Below are positions 47,437 to 54,775 of a stretch of 64,000 bases of DNA, piece after piece. The stretch is from Christensenellaceae bacterium. Its GTDB lineage: Bacteria; Bacillota; Clostridia; Christensenellales; UBA1750. The first letter of the stretch is position 1. Every line of letters begins with the position of its first letter. The notes beneath the pieces were generated by a model. It searched no databases. It saw nothing but the letters and a program-made list of their open reading frames with translations, and was not told the DNA's origin. The position numbers and the translations under genes were made by a program. The DNA is taken from the NCBI GenBank assembly GCA_031280685.1, contig JAITGM010000007.1, positions 62,001-126,000 of the forward strand. Direction: 5' to 3'.

Positions 47437-49230
47437 ATGGGCGCTGCTGCATTACAAAACGCCGTCATATATGCCCGCTACTCCAGCCACGGGCAGACGG
47501 AACAAAGCATAGAGGGACAATTACGGGACTGCTACGCCTTCGCCGAACGTGAAGGCTATGTTGTCGTGGAGGAATACATAGACAGGGCTTTAACCGGGCG
47601 TTCGGATGATCGCCCGGACTTCCAGCGCATGATCGCCGACGCGCCGAAGAAGCAGTTTTCCTATGTGATTGTCTGGAAGCTGGACAGGTTCGCCCGGAAC
47701 CGCTTTGACAGCGCCAACTATAAGCACCAGCTAAAAAAGCACGGCGTGCGCGTGGTGTCGGCCACGGAACGCATAAGCGACGATCCCGAAGGCATCATGC
47801 TTGAAGGTATGCTTGAAAGCCTTGCGGAATACTACAGCGCCAACCTTTCGCAAAACGTGAAGCGCGGCCAGCGGGAAAGCGTCATAAAAGGCACGTACAC
47901 GGGCGGCATTCCTCCCTTTGGCTTCAAAGTAGTAGACAAGAAGCTTGTAGCCGACGAAGCAACCGCGCCTATAATCAAATGGGTATTTGAGCAATATGCT
48001 TCCGGCGTGCCGAAGAAGTTAATTATGGATACGCTGAACGCCCGCGGCGTGAAAAACTATTATGGGCGGCCTATGTCGCTTTCCAGCCTCCAGCACGCGC
48101 TACGCAATCGAAAGTATATCGGCGAATACCTCTACAACGGGCAGGAAGTAACGGGCGGTTGTGAAGCGCTCATAGACGTAACAACCTTCAATCAGGTGCA
48201 GGAAAGGCTTGATAAGCTACGCCACGCGCCCGCTACGAAGAAGGCGCGGCAGGACTATTTATTGCAGGGCAAGGCGTTTTGCGGCTATTGCGGAACAAAG
48301 CTTGTAGGCGACGGCGGTACGGGCAAGATGGGGAAGGTATACCACTACTACGCTTGCGGCAAAAAGAAGAAATACCGCACATGCCAGAAACTCAACGAAA
48401 AGAAGGATTTTCTGGAATGGTACGTAGTGGAACAGACGGTTGAATACGTGCTTACGCCGCCGCGCATGAAGTATATTGCAAGCCGCCTTGTGGAGCGGTA
48501 CGAACAGGACTTCGGCGGCGCGAAGGTTAAGGAAATGGAACGCCAGCTTGAAAAGCTGGAGCGGGACATAAGCCGGGCGGTTGACGCTTCCATAGAAGCC
48601 CCATCGAAAAAAGCCCGCGAACGCTTCTATGAGAAAATAGAAACGCTGGAGGCTAAAAAGGAAGATTTAGAACTTGATCTTGCCCGGCTTCGTCTGGTGA
48701 ATGGCATTCAGTACACCGAAGAGCAAATAATAGCGTGGATGAAGACTTTTTGCAAAGGTGATCCGCTCGACGAAGTTTTCAGACGGCGCATTATCGACGT
48801 TTTCATAAATGCCGTGTACGTCTACGACGACAAAATAGTTATTTACTATAACGTGAAAAACGGCAAGCAAGTTTCGTATATGGAAATGTGCGAAGACTTA
48901 GAAGGGCTTGAAGATTTAGACGGCGCGTGCTATGATATGGACAAGTCAAGCGGGGTTCGGATTTCAGGTAACACGCTCCGCCACGCCGCCGCGAACTCTA
49001 CTGAGTTCGCGGCGGCTTTTTGCAAGCGACCTTTCTCATTCCGTCGTTTAACTCAAATTCCCGATTCTCGCATCGCTTCCCTTCGGCCGCGCCGCTCACG
49101 GCTCACTACACGCTCCGCCCACTTGCGAAGGGAATTTCACTGCGGGCGGTGCTTAATGAGCGAAAACGAAGGGAAAATCGGCTTAATTCCCCGGCAAAAA
49201 CGCGGCCCAAACGCCGCACGGCCAGGGTAA
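47437..49230 (+). CDS. Large serine integrase (C-terminus reads into host DNA)
   Basis: 597 aa as read in the lysogen. A resolvase domain (AVIYARYSSHGQTEQSIEGQLRDC, catalytic Ser in YARYSS), a recombinase domain, a zinc ribbon (KAFCGYCGTKLVG...YYACGKKKKYRTCQ) and a coiled-coil-containing C-terminal domain. ATG 47437 follows GGGAAGG. The attR core (48976-48983) lies inside the frame: residues up to about 515 are phage DNA and the last about 82 are host DNA. In the circular phage the frame would end after 23 other residues (538 aa). Confidence 0.93.
   Translation: MGAAALQNAVIYARYSSHGQTEQSIEGQLRDCYAFAEREGYVVVEEYIDRALTGRSDDRPDFQRMIADAPKKQFSYVIVWKLDRFARNRFDSANYKHQLKKHGVRVVSATERISDDPEGIMLEGMLESLAEYYSANLSQNVKRGQRESVIKGTYTGGIPPFGFKVVDKKLVADEATAPIIKWVFEQYASGVPKKLIMDTLNARGVKNYYGRPMSLSSLQHALRNRKYIGEYLYNGQEVTGGCEALIDVTTFNQVQERLDKLRHAPATKKARQDYLLQGKAFCGYCGTKLVGDGGTGKMGKVYHYYACGKKKKYRTCQKLNEKKDFLEWYVVEQTVEYVLTPPRMKYIASRLVERYEQDFGGAKVKEMERQLEKLERDISRAVDASIEAPSKKARERFYEKIETLEAKKEDLELDLARLRLVNGIQYTEEQIIAWMKTFCKGDPLDEVFRRRIIDVFINAVYVYDDKIVIYYNVKNGKQVSYMEMCEDLEGLEDLDGACYDMDKSSGVRISGNTLRHAAANSTEFAAAFCKRPFSFRRLTQIPDSRIASLRPRRSRLTTRSAHLRREFHCGRCLMSENEGKIGLIPRQKRGPNAARPG
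48953..48983. other. attR (phage-side arm plus core)
   Basis: Arm GGGTTCGGATTT (48953-48964) and core CTCCGCCA (48976-48983). After the core the sequence continues CGCCGCC, the natural downstream flank of a tRNA-Ser gene as seen at 61711. Confidence 0.8.
48985..49021 (+). terminator. Original terminator of tRNA-Ser(GGA), displaced by the prophage
   Basis: GCCGCCGCGAACTC and GAGTTCGCGGCGGC form a perfect 14-bp stem with a 4-nt loop and five T residues. It is nearly identical in sequence and placement to the terminator directly after tRNA-Ser(GCT) at 61712. This supports the idea that it once followed tRNA-Ser(GGA) and was separated from it by insertion. Confidence 0.85.
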
Positions 49231-49351
49231 GTGGCGTTGGGGCAGCAAAGAGGTTCGAGTTACGACTTCAGAGCCGGGCGAGCGCAGCTCGTTCCCACCG
49301 CGCTGAAGCGAGGCTACGGCGCCGCCTTCGCGCGGCGGGAGCGAGGAGAGC

Positions 49352-49379
49352 TTGCCTTCTTTCAGGGGCATGGTATACT
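49352..49379 (+). promoter_or_regulatory. Candidate rdgB promoter
   Basis: TTGCCT (49352-49357) and TATACT (49374-49379), 16 bases apart. The 330 bases before it (49022-49351) hold no supportable host gene; only the tail end of the integrase frame runs through part of them. Confidence 0.5.
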
Positions 49380-49416
49380 GGAACGCGAGAAAACGCAAGA
49401 GAAAGAAGGAATCCAT

Positions 49417-50016
49417 ACGCGCTTAATCATCGCCAGCGGCAACGCGCACAAGGTTCGCGAGATCAAGCAGATCGCCGCGCCCTTTTTCAACGAGATTTTG
49501 AGCCTGAAAGAGGCCGGGCTTTCGCTAGATGTCAAAGAAGACGGCCAGAGCTTTTATGAAAACGCCAAAAAGAAGGCGGCGGCGGTAGCGGCCCTGAGCG
49601 GCTGCGCCGCCTTGGCCGATGATTCCGGCCTTTGCGTCGATGCCCTGGGCGGCGCTCCCGGCATCTTTTCAGCGCGCTTCGCCGGGGAAGGCGCCAGCGA
49701 TGGCGACAACAACGCCCTGCTCCTAAAAAGGCTACAAAACAGCCCCGCGCCAAGGGCCGCACGCTATGCCTGCGCCATCGTGCTCCTTCTGCCGGATGGC
49801 GGCGAAAGCTCGGCCTACGGCGAGTGCGCCGGGCATATTCTCGAGGCCCCTCAGGGCAGCGGCGGCTTTGGCTACGACCCGCTCTTCGTACCCGAGGGCT
49901 TCTCGCTGAGCTTTGGGCAAATCCCCGCCGAGGAAAAGAACCAAATCAGCCACCGCGCCAAGGCGCTGCGGGCGCTCGCCGCCCAGCTAGGCGCCCAAAA
50001 GGGCGAGAAGGCATGA
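49417..50016 (+). CDS. rdgB: RdgB/HAM1 non-canonical purine NTP pyrophosphatase
   Basis: About 199 aa. TRLIIASGNAHKVREIKQI is the conserved N-terminus, ALADDSGLCVDALGGAPGIFSARFAG carries catalytic Asp residues, and GFGYDPLFVPEGFSLSFGQIPAEEKNQISHRAKAL is the C-terminal signature. It hydrolyses dITP/XTP to keep them out of DNA. No ATG, GTG or TTG lies between the candidate promoter and the conserved start. AAGGA precedes an ACG at 49417, which I take as the tentative start. It overlaps the phosphoesterase gene by 4 bases. Confidence 0.85.
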   Translation, partial: TRLIIASGNAHKVREIKQIAAPFFNEILSLKEAGLSLDVKEDGQSFYENAKKKAAAVAALSGCAALADDSGLCVDALGGAPGIFSARFAGEGASDGDNNALLLKRLQNSPAPRAARYACAIVLLLPDGGESSAYGECAGHILEAPQGSGGFGYDPLFVPEGFSLSFGQIPAEEKNQISHRAKALRALAAQLGAQKGEKA

Positions 50017-50492
50017 TGCGCCTCCTCGCCCTGAGCGATAGCCACGGCAACGCGCAGGCCCTGCGCGCCCTCGCACCCTTTATTGAGGCCCTGCGGCCCG
50101 ACCATATCGCCCATTTGGGCGACTATGCATCGGATGGACAACTGCTTGCGGCCTGCGCGGGGCGGGAAGTAATCCAAGTGCGTGGCAACGGCGATTTTGC
50201 CTTTGGCGAGCTGCCCGCCGAGCTCGTTCTTGAGTTGGGTGCCGCGAAAATCCTGCTCACGCACGGGCACCAGCACGCGGTCAAGAGCGGGCTTTCGCGC
50301 CTGTGCGAACGCGCGGGGCAGCTTGGCTGCGCGGCCGCGCTCTTTGGGCACACGCACCTTCCCCATTGCGAAAAGACGGACGGAATCTGGCTCGTAAACC
50401 CGGGTGCGCTCGCAGACCCCGCCGACCCGCGCCGCAAGGGCCTGGCCGTGCTCGAAGCCGAGGGCGACGCGCTCCGCGCGGCGCTTTTATAA
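50013..50492 (+). CDS. YfcE/MJ0936-type metallophosphoesterase
   Basis: 159 aa. LLALSDSHGN, HLGDYASDG, VRGNGDF, THGHQHAV and FGHTHLPH are the five metal-binding motifs of the calcineurin-like YfcE family, and WLVNPGAL is the typical end segment. Usually located after rdgB in Firmicutes, as here with a 4-base overlap. Probable phosphodiesterase; natural substrate unknown. Its last 96 bases are duplicated just downstream. Confidence 0.92.
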   Translation: MMRLLALSDSHGNAQALRALAPFIEALRPDHIAHLGDYASDGQLLAACAGREVIQVRGNGDFAFGELPAELVLELGAAKILLTHGHQHAVKSGLSRLCERAGQLGCAAALFGHTHLPHCEKTDGIWLVNPGALADPADPRRKGLAVLEAEGDALRAALL

Positions 50493-50646
50493 GCTAAACC
50501 CCGCCAGTTGAGCCGCCCCGCTTGTGAAAGGGCGGCGAAATCCGCCCACGAACCCGGGTGCGCTCGCAGACCCCACCGACCCGCGCCGCAAGGGCCTGGC
50601 CGTGCTCGAAGCCGAAGGCGACGCGCTCCAGGCGGCGCTATTTTAA
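50397..50646. repeat. 96-bp direct duplication of the phosphoesterase 3' end
   Basis: 50397-50492 (AACCCGGGTGCG to the stop codon) is repeated at 50551-50646 with six base differences and again ends in a TAA stop. The copies are 58 bases apart. The second copy has no start and is a dead remnant. Confidence 0.9.
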
Positions 50647-50699
50647 ACGCCGAGGTTTCCTCATTATAATTAACTTAGAAAATTTTTTTCTCAGGGTTT

Positions 50700-50728
50700 T
50701 TGCTTTTCTCTCAAGTCCGCAATATACT
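50700..50728 (+). promoter_or_regulatory. Candidate promoter with long leader
   Basis: TTGCTT (50700-50705) and TATACT (50723-50728), 17 bases apart, in an AT-rich patch. The next gene starts at 51019, so the leader would be about 285 nt. Confidence 0.55.
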
Positions 50729-50796
50729 TAAGCAAAAGGAGGGTTGCATCAACATTTTAGGAGTAAGGGATAAAATTCATTCTTGAAAAATCCCCC

Positions 50797-50882
50797 CTTC
50801 CTGCACGTCGCAGGGTGACCCCATTTTCGGAGCAAAAAGGGTTCTTTGAAAGGATCCGTCCCCGCACATGCGGGGGTGCCCA
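50797..50882. repeat. Pair of CRISPR-repeat-like hairpins, possible type I-E relic
   Basis: Two related segments exactly 60 bases apart: TTCCTGCACGTCGCAGGGTG (from 50799) and GTCCCCGCACATGCGGGGGTG (from 50858). The second strongly resembles a type I-E CRISPR repeat core (CCCCGC-ACAT-GCGGGG), and the spacing fits one repeat plus one ~32-nt spacer. No third copy and no cas gene are nearby, so this is at most a relic; a structured leader RNA is the alternative. Confidence 0.35.
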
Positions 50883-50892
50883 AGCAGAAAAA

Positions 50893-50933
50893 GAGATCAA
50901 GGCGAACATTGTGCAAGTGGGCGCCTTGATCTC
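50893..50933 (+). other. Strong leader hairpin
   Basis: GAGATCAAGGCG and CGCCTTGATCTC form a perfect 12-bp stem around a 17-nt loop, with no T run after it. It lies about 85 bases before the 58-aa membrane peptide gene and may be a regulatory RNA element. Confidence 0.5.
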
Positions 50934-51018
50934 CCGGCACTAAGAGGTCGCCCTCAAAGCCATTTTATTTTACCACGAGCGGCGGCCTCTTTCAACAAAA
51001 GAAGGAGGAAATGACTCA

Positions 51019-51195
51019 ATGAAAACATACCCAACGAAACGCCGCCGAAATGGAACCCACGAATCCAACTCTTTGGTCACAACCGCATGGCTTACCCTGC
51101 CGGTAACCCTCCTAGGGTTGCTCCTTCTCTTTCTTTCGAACTGGCACAACATCCACCCGAACGTCGTCGATCTCATCGGCCGCCTGATGGGCTAA
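51019..51195 (+). CDS. 58-aa single-pass membrane peptide
   Basis: ATG 51019 follows GAAGGAGG. A basic N-terminus (KTYPTKRRRNG) precedes one hydrophobic helix (AWLTLPVTLLGLLLLFLSNW) and a short C-terminus (HNIHPNVVDLIGRLMG). By the positive-inside rule the N-terminus stays in the cytoplasm. No family recognised. It has its own promoter, a long structured leader and a terminator at 51246, so it is a stand-alone transcription unit. Confidence 0.7.
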   Translation: MKTYPTKRRRNGTHESNSLVTTAWLTLPVTLLGLLLLFLSNWHNIHPNVVDLIGRLMG

Positions 51196-51245
51196 GCTCG
51201 TTTCCCCCCTTCCGCCTGCGATGAGACCCGAACCCCATTCCATAT

Positions 51246-51275
51246 AAAAAACGGCTTGTTTTAGGCCGTTTTTTT
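51246..51275. terminator. Bidirectional terminator between convergent genes
   Basis: AAAAAACGGC and GCCGTTTTTT form a stem with A and T runs on both sides, serving the membrane peptide gene (plus) and the deacetylase gene (minus). Confidence 0.8.
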
Positions 51276-52151
51276 GCCCTCATAGGCTCTGAGCAGGCTT
51301 TCGGCCGAGCGCCCGGGCGAGCGTAGCCAGCGCCGAAGGCCGAAGAGCGACTCGGGCGCCCCTCGCTCCACCGCGCTCACGCCCTCTTGGCAGCCGAGGG
51401 TGGCCTTAAAGCCCATTTCCCTCAAAATCGTGCTCTCGCCCTCCGAAATCTTCCCGAAGGGGAAGGTAAAGGCAGCCGGCTTTTCGCCCGTGATCTCCGC
51501 AAGCTTTTGCTGCAGCCTCGCCAAATCCTCCTGCAACCGCATGGAGTAGGCATCCACGGGCTCGTTGCTTCCCCTGGTCGAGCCTCGCTGGCTCACGTTA
51601 TCGTGCAGGTTCCACGAGTGGTTCTGGATCTCGAACACGCCCTCGCCCGCCATCTGCCGAACCTGTTCCCAGCTCAAGTACGAGTACTGCGGGTTGACGT
51701 CGCCGCTCTCGCTGCTCTTTTCGCAATAGCTGCCCACCAGCGAAATCACGGCCCGGAAGCCTTGCTCTTTAAGAAGCGGCTGGCCGTAAACGTAGTTGTT
51801 GTAATGCCCATCGTCAAAACTGAGCATGACCGGCCTTTCCGGCAGCGGAATCCCCTCTTCCACGAAGGCGATCAGATCCCGCACCACCACCGTTTGGTAG
51901 CCGTTTTGGTGAAGATAGGCAAGGTCAGCTTCCAGCGCGGCGAGGGAGATGACGTAGTCGTTGGCAAAGGGCTTTTTCAGCACGCTGTGATACATCAAAA
52001 TGGGCACCTCGACGCGCCCGGCGCCGCTCGCCGCCCCCAAGACCCCAAGGCCCCTTTCTTCGCCCCGCCTCAGGACGAAGAGCCCGACAAGGCCCAAAAA
52101 CAGGGCGAGCGCAGCGCAAAGGCCGCGCCTGCGCACGCGAATGACCGGCAT
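51261..52151 (-). CDS. Membrane-anchored polysaccharide deacetylase
   Basis: 296 aa from ATG 52151. N-terminal signal anchor (GLCAALALFLGLVGLFVL), then a NodB-homology domain: VPILMYHSV, VMLSFDDGHYNNY with catalytic and metal Asp, EIQNHSWNLHD with metal His, and FTFPFGKIS. It probably removes acetyl groups from peptidoglycan or another envelope glycan outside the membrane. The frame extends upstream to 52289, but the basic-hydrophobic start and ribosome site favour 52151. Confidence 0.88.
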   Translation of the reverse strand: MPVIRVRRRGLCAALALFLGLVGLFVLRRGEERGLGVLGAASGAGRVEVPILMYHSVLKKPFANDYVISLAALEADLAYLHQNGYQTVVVRDLIAFVEEGIPLPERPVMLSFDDGHYNNYVYGQPLLKEQGFRAVISLVGSYCEKSSESGDVNPQYSYLSWEQVRQMAGEGVFEIQNHSWNLHDNVSQRGSTRGSNEPVDAYSMRLQEDLARLQQKLAEITGEKPAAFTFPFGKISEGESTILREMGFKATLGCQEGVSAVERGAPESLFGLRRWLRSPGRSAESLLRAYEGKKTA

Positions 52152-52475
52152 CGCGAATCCCCCTTTTTCTTCGGCTCCTCTCCCCTGCGGCGAATTTCGC
52201 CGGCAGTCCCTCTTATGCCTATTCGAAGAAAGCCCCTGCCATGCGGGAATTCGCCATCTTTCAGGCATAAAACCTGCTTTTTTTCGCAAAAAAGGCAGGG
52301 GCAGCGAATTCCCCTTTTGGGCTGCCTTTTACGCAAATCGCCCCGATCTCATTCCGGGTTCCGCCCGCAAATGGCGTTCCCACTGCGTTTTGCCGCCCCT
52401 TGATGGCGTTGCTTTCGGCCTTCCCTTCGGCGCACGAGCGCCCCGTGCCCACAAGGGCGGCGCTGCGGGAAGGCC
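52152..52475. other. Non-coding spacer
   Basis: About 320 bases between the deacetylase start and the trxA terminator. It contains a loose inverted pair (CCTGCC..GCGGGAATTCGC near 52236 and GGCAGGGGCAGCGAATTCCCC near 52292) and no gene that I can support. Confidence 0.5.
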
Positions 52476-52517
52476 GAAAAAAGCCGCCCAAGGCACCGAA
52501 AAAGTGCCTTGGGCGGC
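52476..52517 (-). terminator. Terminator of the rseC-like/trxA operon
   Basis: GCCGCCCAAGGCAC (52483-52496) pairs perfectly with GTGCCTTGGGCGGC (52504-52517), a 14-bp stem. Minus-strand T run follows (plus-strand AAAAAA at 52477-52482). Confidence 0.9.
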
Positions 52518-52540
52518 CAAGAGTGCGTCTATGTAGCTAC

Positions 52541-52876
52541 TCAGAGATGGTTTTCGACGAACTCCTCGATGAGGGCCTTCGGAGCCGCGCCGACCATTCG
52601 GTCGACGGGCTGACCACCCTTGAAGAGCACCATGTTGGGAATGCTCATCACGCCGTATTCGGCGGCCAGCTCGCCAAGATCATCCACATTAACCTTAGCG
52701 ATGGTGAGCTTGCCCGCCTTTTCGGCCGCGATCTGCTCAAGCGCGGGGGCTATCATGCGGCAGGGGCCGCACCAGGCAGCCCAAAAGTCCACCAGCACGC
52801 CGCCCTCCGCGCCCAGAACCCTTTCTTTGAAGTCATCATCGCTCTGAATCTGCAGGATCAACTTGTTTTCGCTCAT
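52541..52876 (-). CDS. trxA: Thioredoxin
   Basis: 111 aa from ATG 52876. LVDFWAAWCGPCRMIAPALEQIA contains the WCGPC redox site, and YGVMSIPNMVLFKGG the cis-Pro loop. It reduces disulfides of cytoplasmic enzymes. Its start overlaps the stop of the upstream SoxR-reducing-system-like gene (ATGA), an unusual but sensible redox pair. Terminator follows. Confidence 0.95.
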   Translation of the reverse strand: MSENKLILQIQSDDDFKERVLGAEGGVLVDFWAAWCGPCRMIAPALEQIAAEKAGKLTIAKVNVDDLGELAAEYGVMSIPNMVLFKGGQPVDRMVGAAPKALIEEFVENHL

Positions 52877-53298
52877 GCTTCCTTCCTCCTCGTGCAAGGT
52901 TTTTCAATCGCCACCACCGTAGGGGTATACCGCTTTTCGCGCAGGGGCTCGCTAAGCTTGAGCCCAAAAAAGGCAAGGCCCGCAAACCCCAACCCAAGGC
53001 CAACCGCGATCAGATCCCGATTGCCCTGAAAGGGCAGCGTTTCGCCTAAGATCAGCCCCAGAAGCAGGCCCGCAAGCGGCAGGCCGTAAGCCAGCAGCGC
53101 GGCCTTTAGGAGCGTTCCGCCGCGAAGGCTTACCTTCACCCTATCGCCCACTTCGGCTTCCTCGGCGCGGCCCACCAGCATGCGCATTTCTTCGTTGGCC
53201 TTCTCGCAGGCGCCGCAGCGCTCGCACATCGCCGAGCGCTCAAAGAGCACCGTCATCGTTTCGCCATGAATCTCCAGCACCCGGCCGCTCTCTTCCAT
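52873..53298 (-). CDS. RseC/SoxR-reducing system family membrane protein
   Basis: 141 aa from ATG 53298. An N-terminal cytoplasmic part with CERCGAC, a short beta domain (VGDRVKVSLRGGTLL) and two membrane helices (LLAYGLPLAGLLLGLIL and LIAVGLGLGFAGLAFFGL). The family includes RseC and RsxC-linked proteins and often sits with Rnf or redox genes in Clostridia. It is translationally coupled to trxA. Divergent from hisS. Confidence 0.85.
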   Translation of the reverse strand: MEESGRVLEIHGETMTVLFERSAMCERCGACEKANEEMRMLVGRAEEAEVGDRVKVSLRGGTLLKAALLAYGLPLAGLLLGLILGETLPFQGNRDLIAVGLGLGFAGLAFFGLKLSEPLREKRYTPTVVAIEKPCTRRKEA

Positions 53299-53417
53299 GC
53301 AGCATTCCCCTCTTCGTTCGGAGGGCTTTGTGCCCCGCTCGCCTCTGCTATAATATACCCGCGAGCACAAACTTGTAAACAGGCCCGTAAAAGGCGCAAA
53401 AAGTCCCTCCTTTTGAT

Positions 53418-53446
53418 TTGACAAGCCCCCTTGCGCGCCCTATACT
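53418..53446 (+). promoter_or_regulatory. Promoter of hisS-aspS with leader hairpin
   Basis: TTGACA (53418-53423) and TATACT (53441-53446), 17 bases apart. The leader then contains AAAGCGCC...GGCGCTTTTT (about 53460-53487), a small terminator-like hairpin before the GGAGG ribosome site. It is too short for a T-box riboswitch. Confidence 0.75.
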
Positions 53447-53506
53447 GTTGTGTACTGGCCAAAGCGCCCGCTGAGCGGCGCTTTTTGGGGTTAGGAGGTT
53501 CTTTTT

Positions 53507-54775
53507 ATGATTCAGGCTCCCAGGGGCACGCGAGATGTGCTGCCTTCGCAGAGCGGGAACTGGCAGCACATCGAAGGCGTGATGCGTGAGGAGTGCAGGC
53601 TGGCCGGCTTTCGCGAGGTGCGCACGCCGGCGTTTGAGCACACCGAGCTTTTTTTGCGCGGCGTGGGGGACACGACCGATATCGTCCAAAAGGAAATGTA
53701 TACCTTCGAAGATAAGGGTGGTCGCTCCATCACCTTAAAACCCGAGGGCACGGCGGGCGCGGTGCGGCTCTTTTTGGAGCACGGCTTGTTCAACGAGCCC
53801 CTGCCCCTGAAGCTGTATTACCTAAACTGCCCTGTTTTTCGCTATGAGGCGCCGCAAGCCGGCCGCTTCCGCGAGCATCACCAATTCGGCGTCGAGGCCT
53901 TTGGCGCGCCGCTGCCGAGCATGGACGCGGAAATCATCGCGCTGGGCGCCGGCATCGTGCGGCGGCTAGGGCTTAAGGATCTGGAGCTGCACCTAAACTC
54001 GATCGGCTGCCCGAAGTGCCGGCCAAACTACCAGGAGGCTCTGCGCGAGTTTTTGCGGCCCAGGCTGCCCAAGCTCTGCGGTAGCTGCAACGAGCGCTTT
54101 TCGCGCAACCCCTTGCGCATTTTAGACTGCAAGCTGCCCTCTTGCCAAGAAGAGCTGAAGGGTGCGCCGGTTACGCTGGACTCCCTTTGCGAGGACTGCG
54201 CGAGCCATTTTTCGGCGCTGAAGGCTGCGCTTGAAAGGCTGAACGTGCCCTTCGTGATCGACACGGGGCTGGTTCGGGGGCTGGACTACTACAGCAAGAC
54301 CGTCTTTGAGATGATCGCAACCCTGCCGGATGGCGGGCACTTCACCACCTTTGGCGGCGGCCGCTACGACGGGCTGGTGGAACTCATCGGCGGGCCGCCC
54401 ACCGCCGGAATTGGCTTTGGGCTGGGCATGGAACGCATTTTGGCCGTAATGGAAAGCCAGGGGTTGTTCGAAGATGAGAAAAGCGACGTGCCCATGGTTT
54501 ACATCGCCTCAATGGGCCAAGACGCCCCGACGGCCGCCCTTCTTTTGGCGCAAGAACTGCGCCAAAGCGGCGTCAGCGCGGATATGGACCACGCGGGCAG
54601 GAGCCTGAAGGCGCAATTCAAGTACGCGGGGCGGCTCGGCAGCCCGTATGTGGTGATCATCGGTGAAAACGAGCTGCAAAGCGGAAAATACACCCTGCGC
54701 AATATGCAAACGAAGGACGAAAGCGCCCTTCCTCCCGCGGAACTCATCGAAACCCTTAAAGGAGTGAGAGTATGA
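53507..54775 (+). CDS. hisS: Histidyl-tRNA synthetase
   Basis: 422 aa, class IIa synthetase. PRGTRDVLPSQ at the start, motif 2-like YYLNCPVFRYEAPQAGRFREHHQFGVEAFG, the His-binding LVRGLDYYSKTVFE and a C-terminal anticodon-binding domain. It charges tRNA-His. The stop overlaps the aspS start by 4 bases, the hisS-aspS order common in Firmicutes. Confidence 0.97.
   Translation: MIQAPRGTRDVLPSQSGNWQHIEGVMREECRLAGFREVRTPAFEHTELFLRGVGDTTDIVQKEMYTFEDKGGRSITLKPEGTAGAVRLFLEHGLFNEPLPLKLYYLNCPVFRYEAPQAGRFREHHQFGVEAFGAPLPSMDAEIIALGAGIVRRLGLKDLELHLNSIGCPKCRPNYQEALREFLRPRLPKLCGSCNERFSRNPLRILDCKLPSCQEELKGAPVTLDSLCEDCASHFSALKAALERLNVPFVIDTGLVRGLDYYSKTVFEMIATLPDGGHFTTFGGGRYDGLVELIGGPPTAGIGFGLGMERILAVMESQGLFEDEKSDVPMVYIASMGQDAPTAALLLAQELRQSGVSADMDHAGRSLKAQFKYAGRLGSPYVVIIGENELQSGKYTLRNMQTKDESALPPAELIETLKGVRV

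Larger units (their letters stand above)
14592..48983. mobile_element. 34.4 kb siphovirus-type prophage carrying a DGR
   Basis: The element is bounded by an 8-base identity CTCCGCCA at both junctions, the left one inside tRNA-Ser(GGA). It holds a full set of modules: serine integrase and lysogeny switch at the right end, early DNA-modification and replication genes, HK97-type packaging and head genes, long-tail genes, DGR and lysis genes. Apart from cI, the exonuclease and the integrase, protein genes read on the minus strand. GC is visibly lower than the flanks. No broken structural gene was seen, so it may be inducible. Confidence 0.93.

Noticed and set aside
51387-52403. 338-codon plus-strand frame opposite the polysaccharide deacetylase
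   Set aside because: Antisense shadow of a well-supported gene with all NodB motifs; high GC keeps the reverse frame open.
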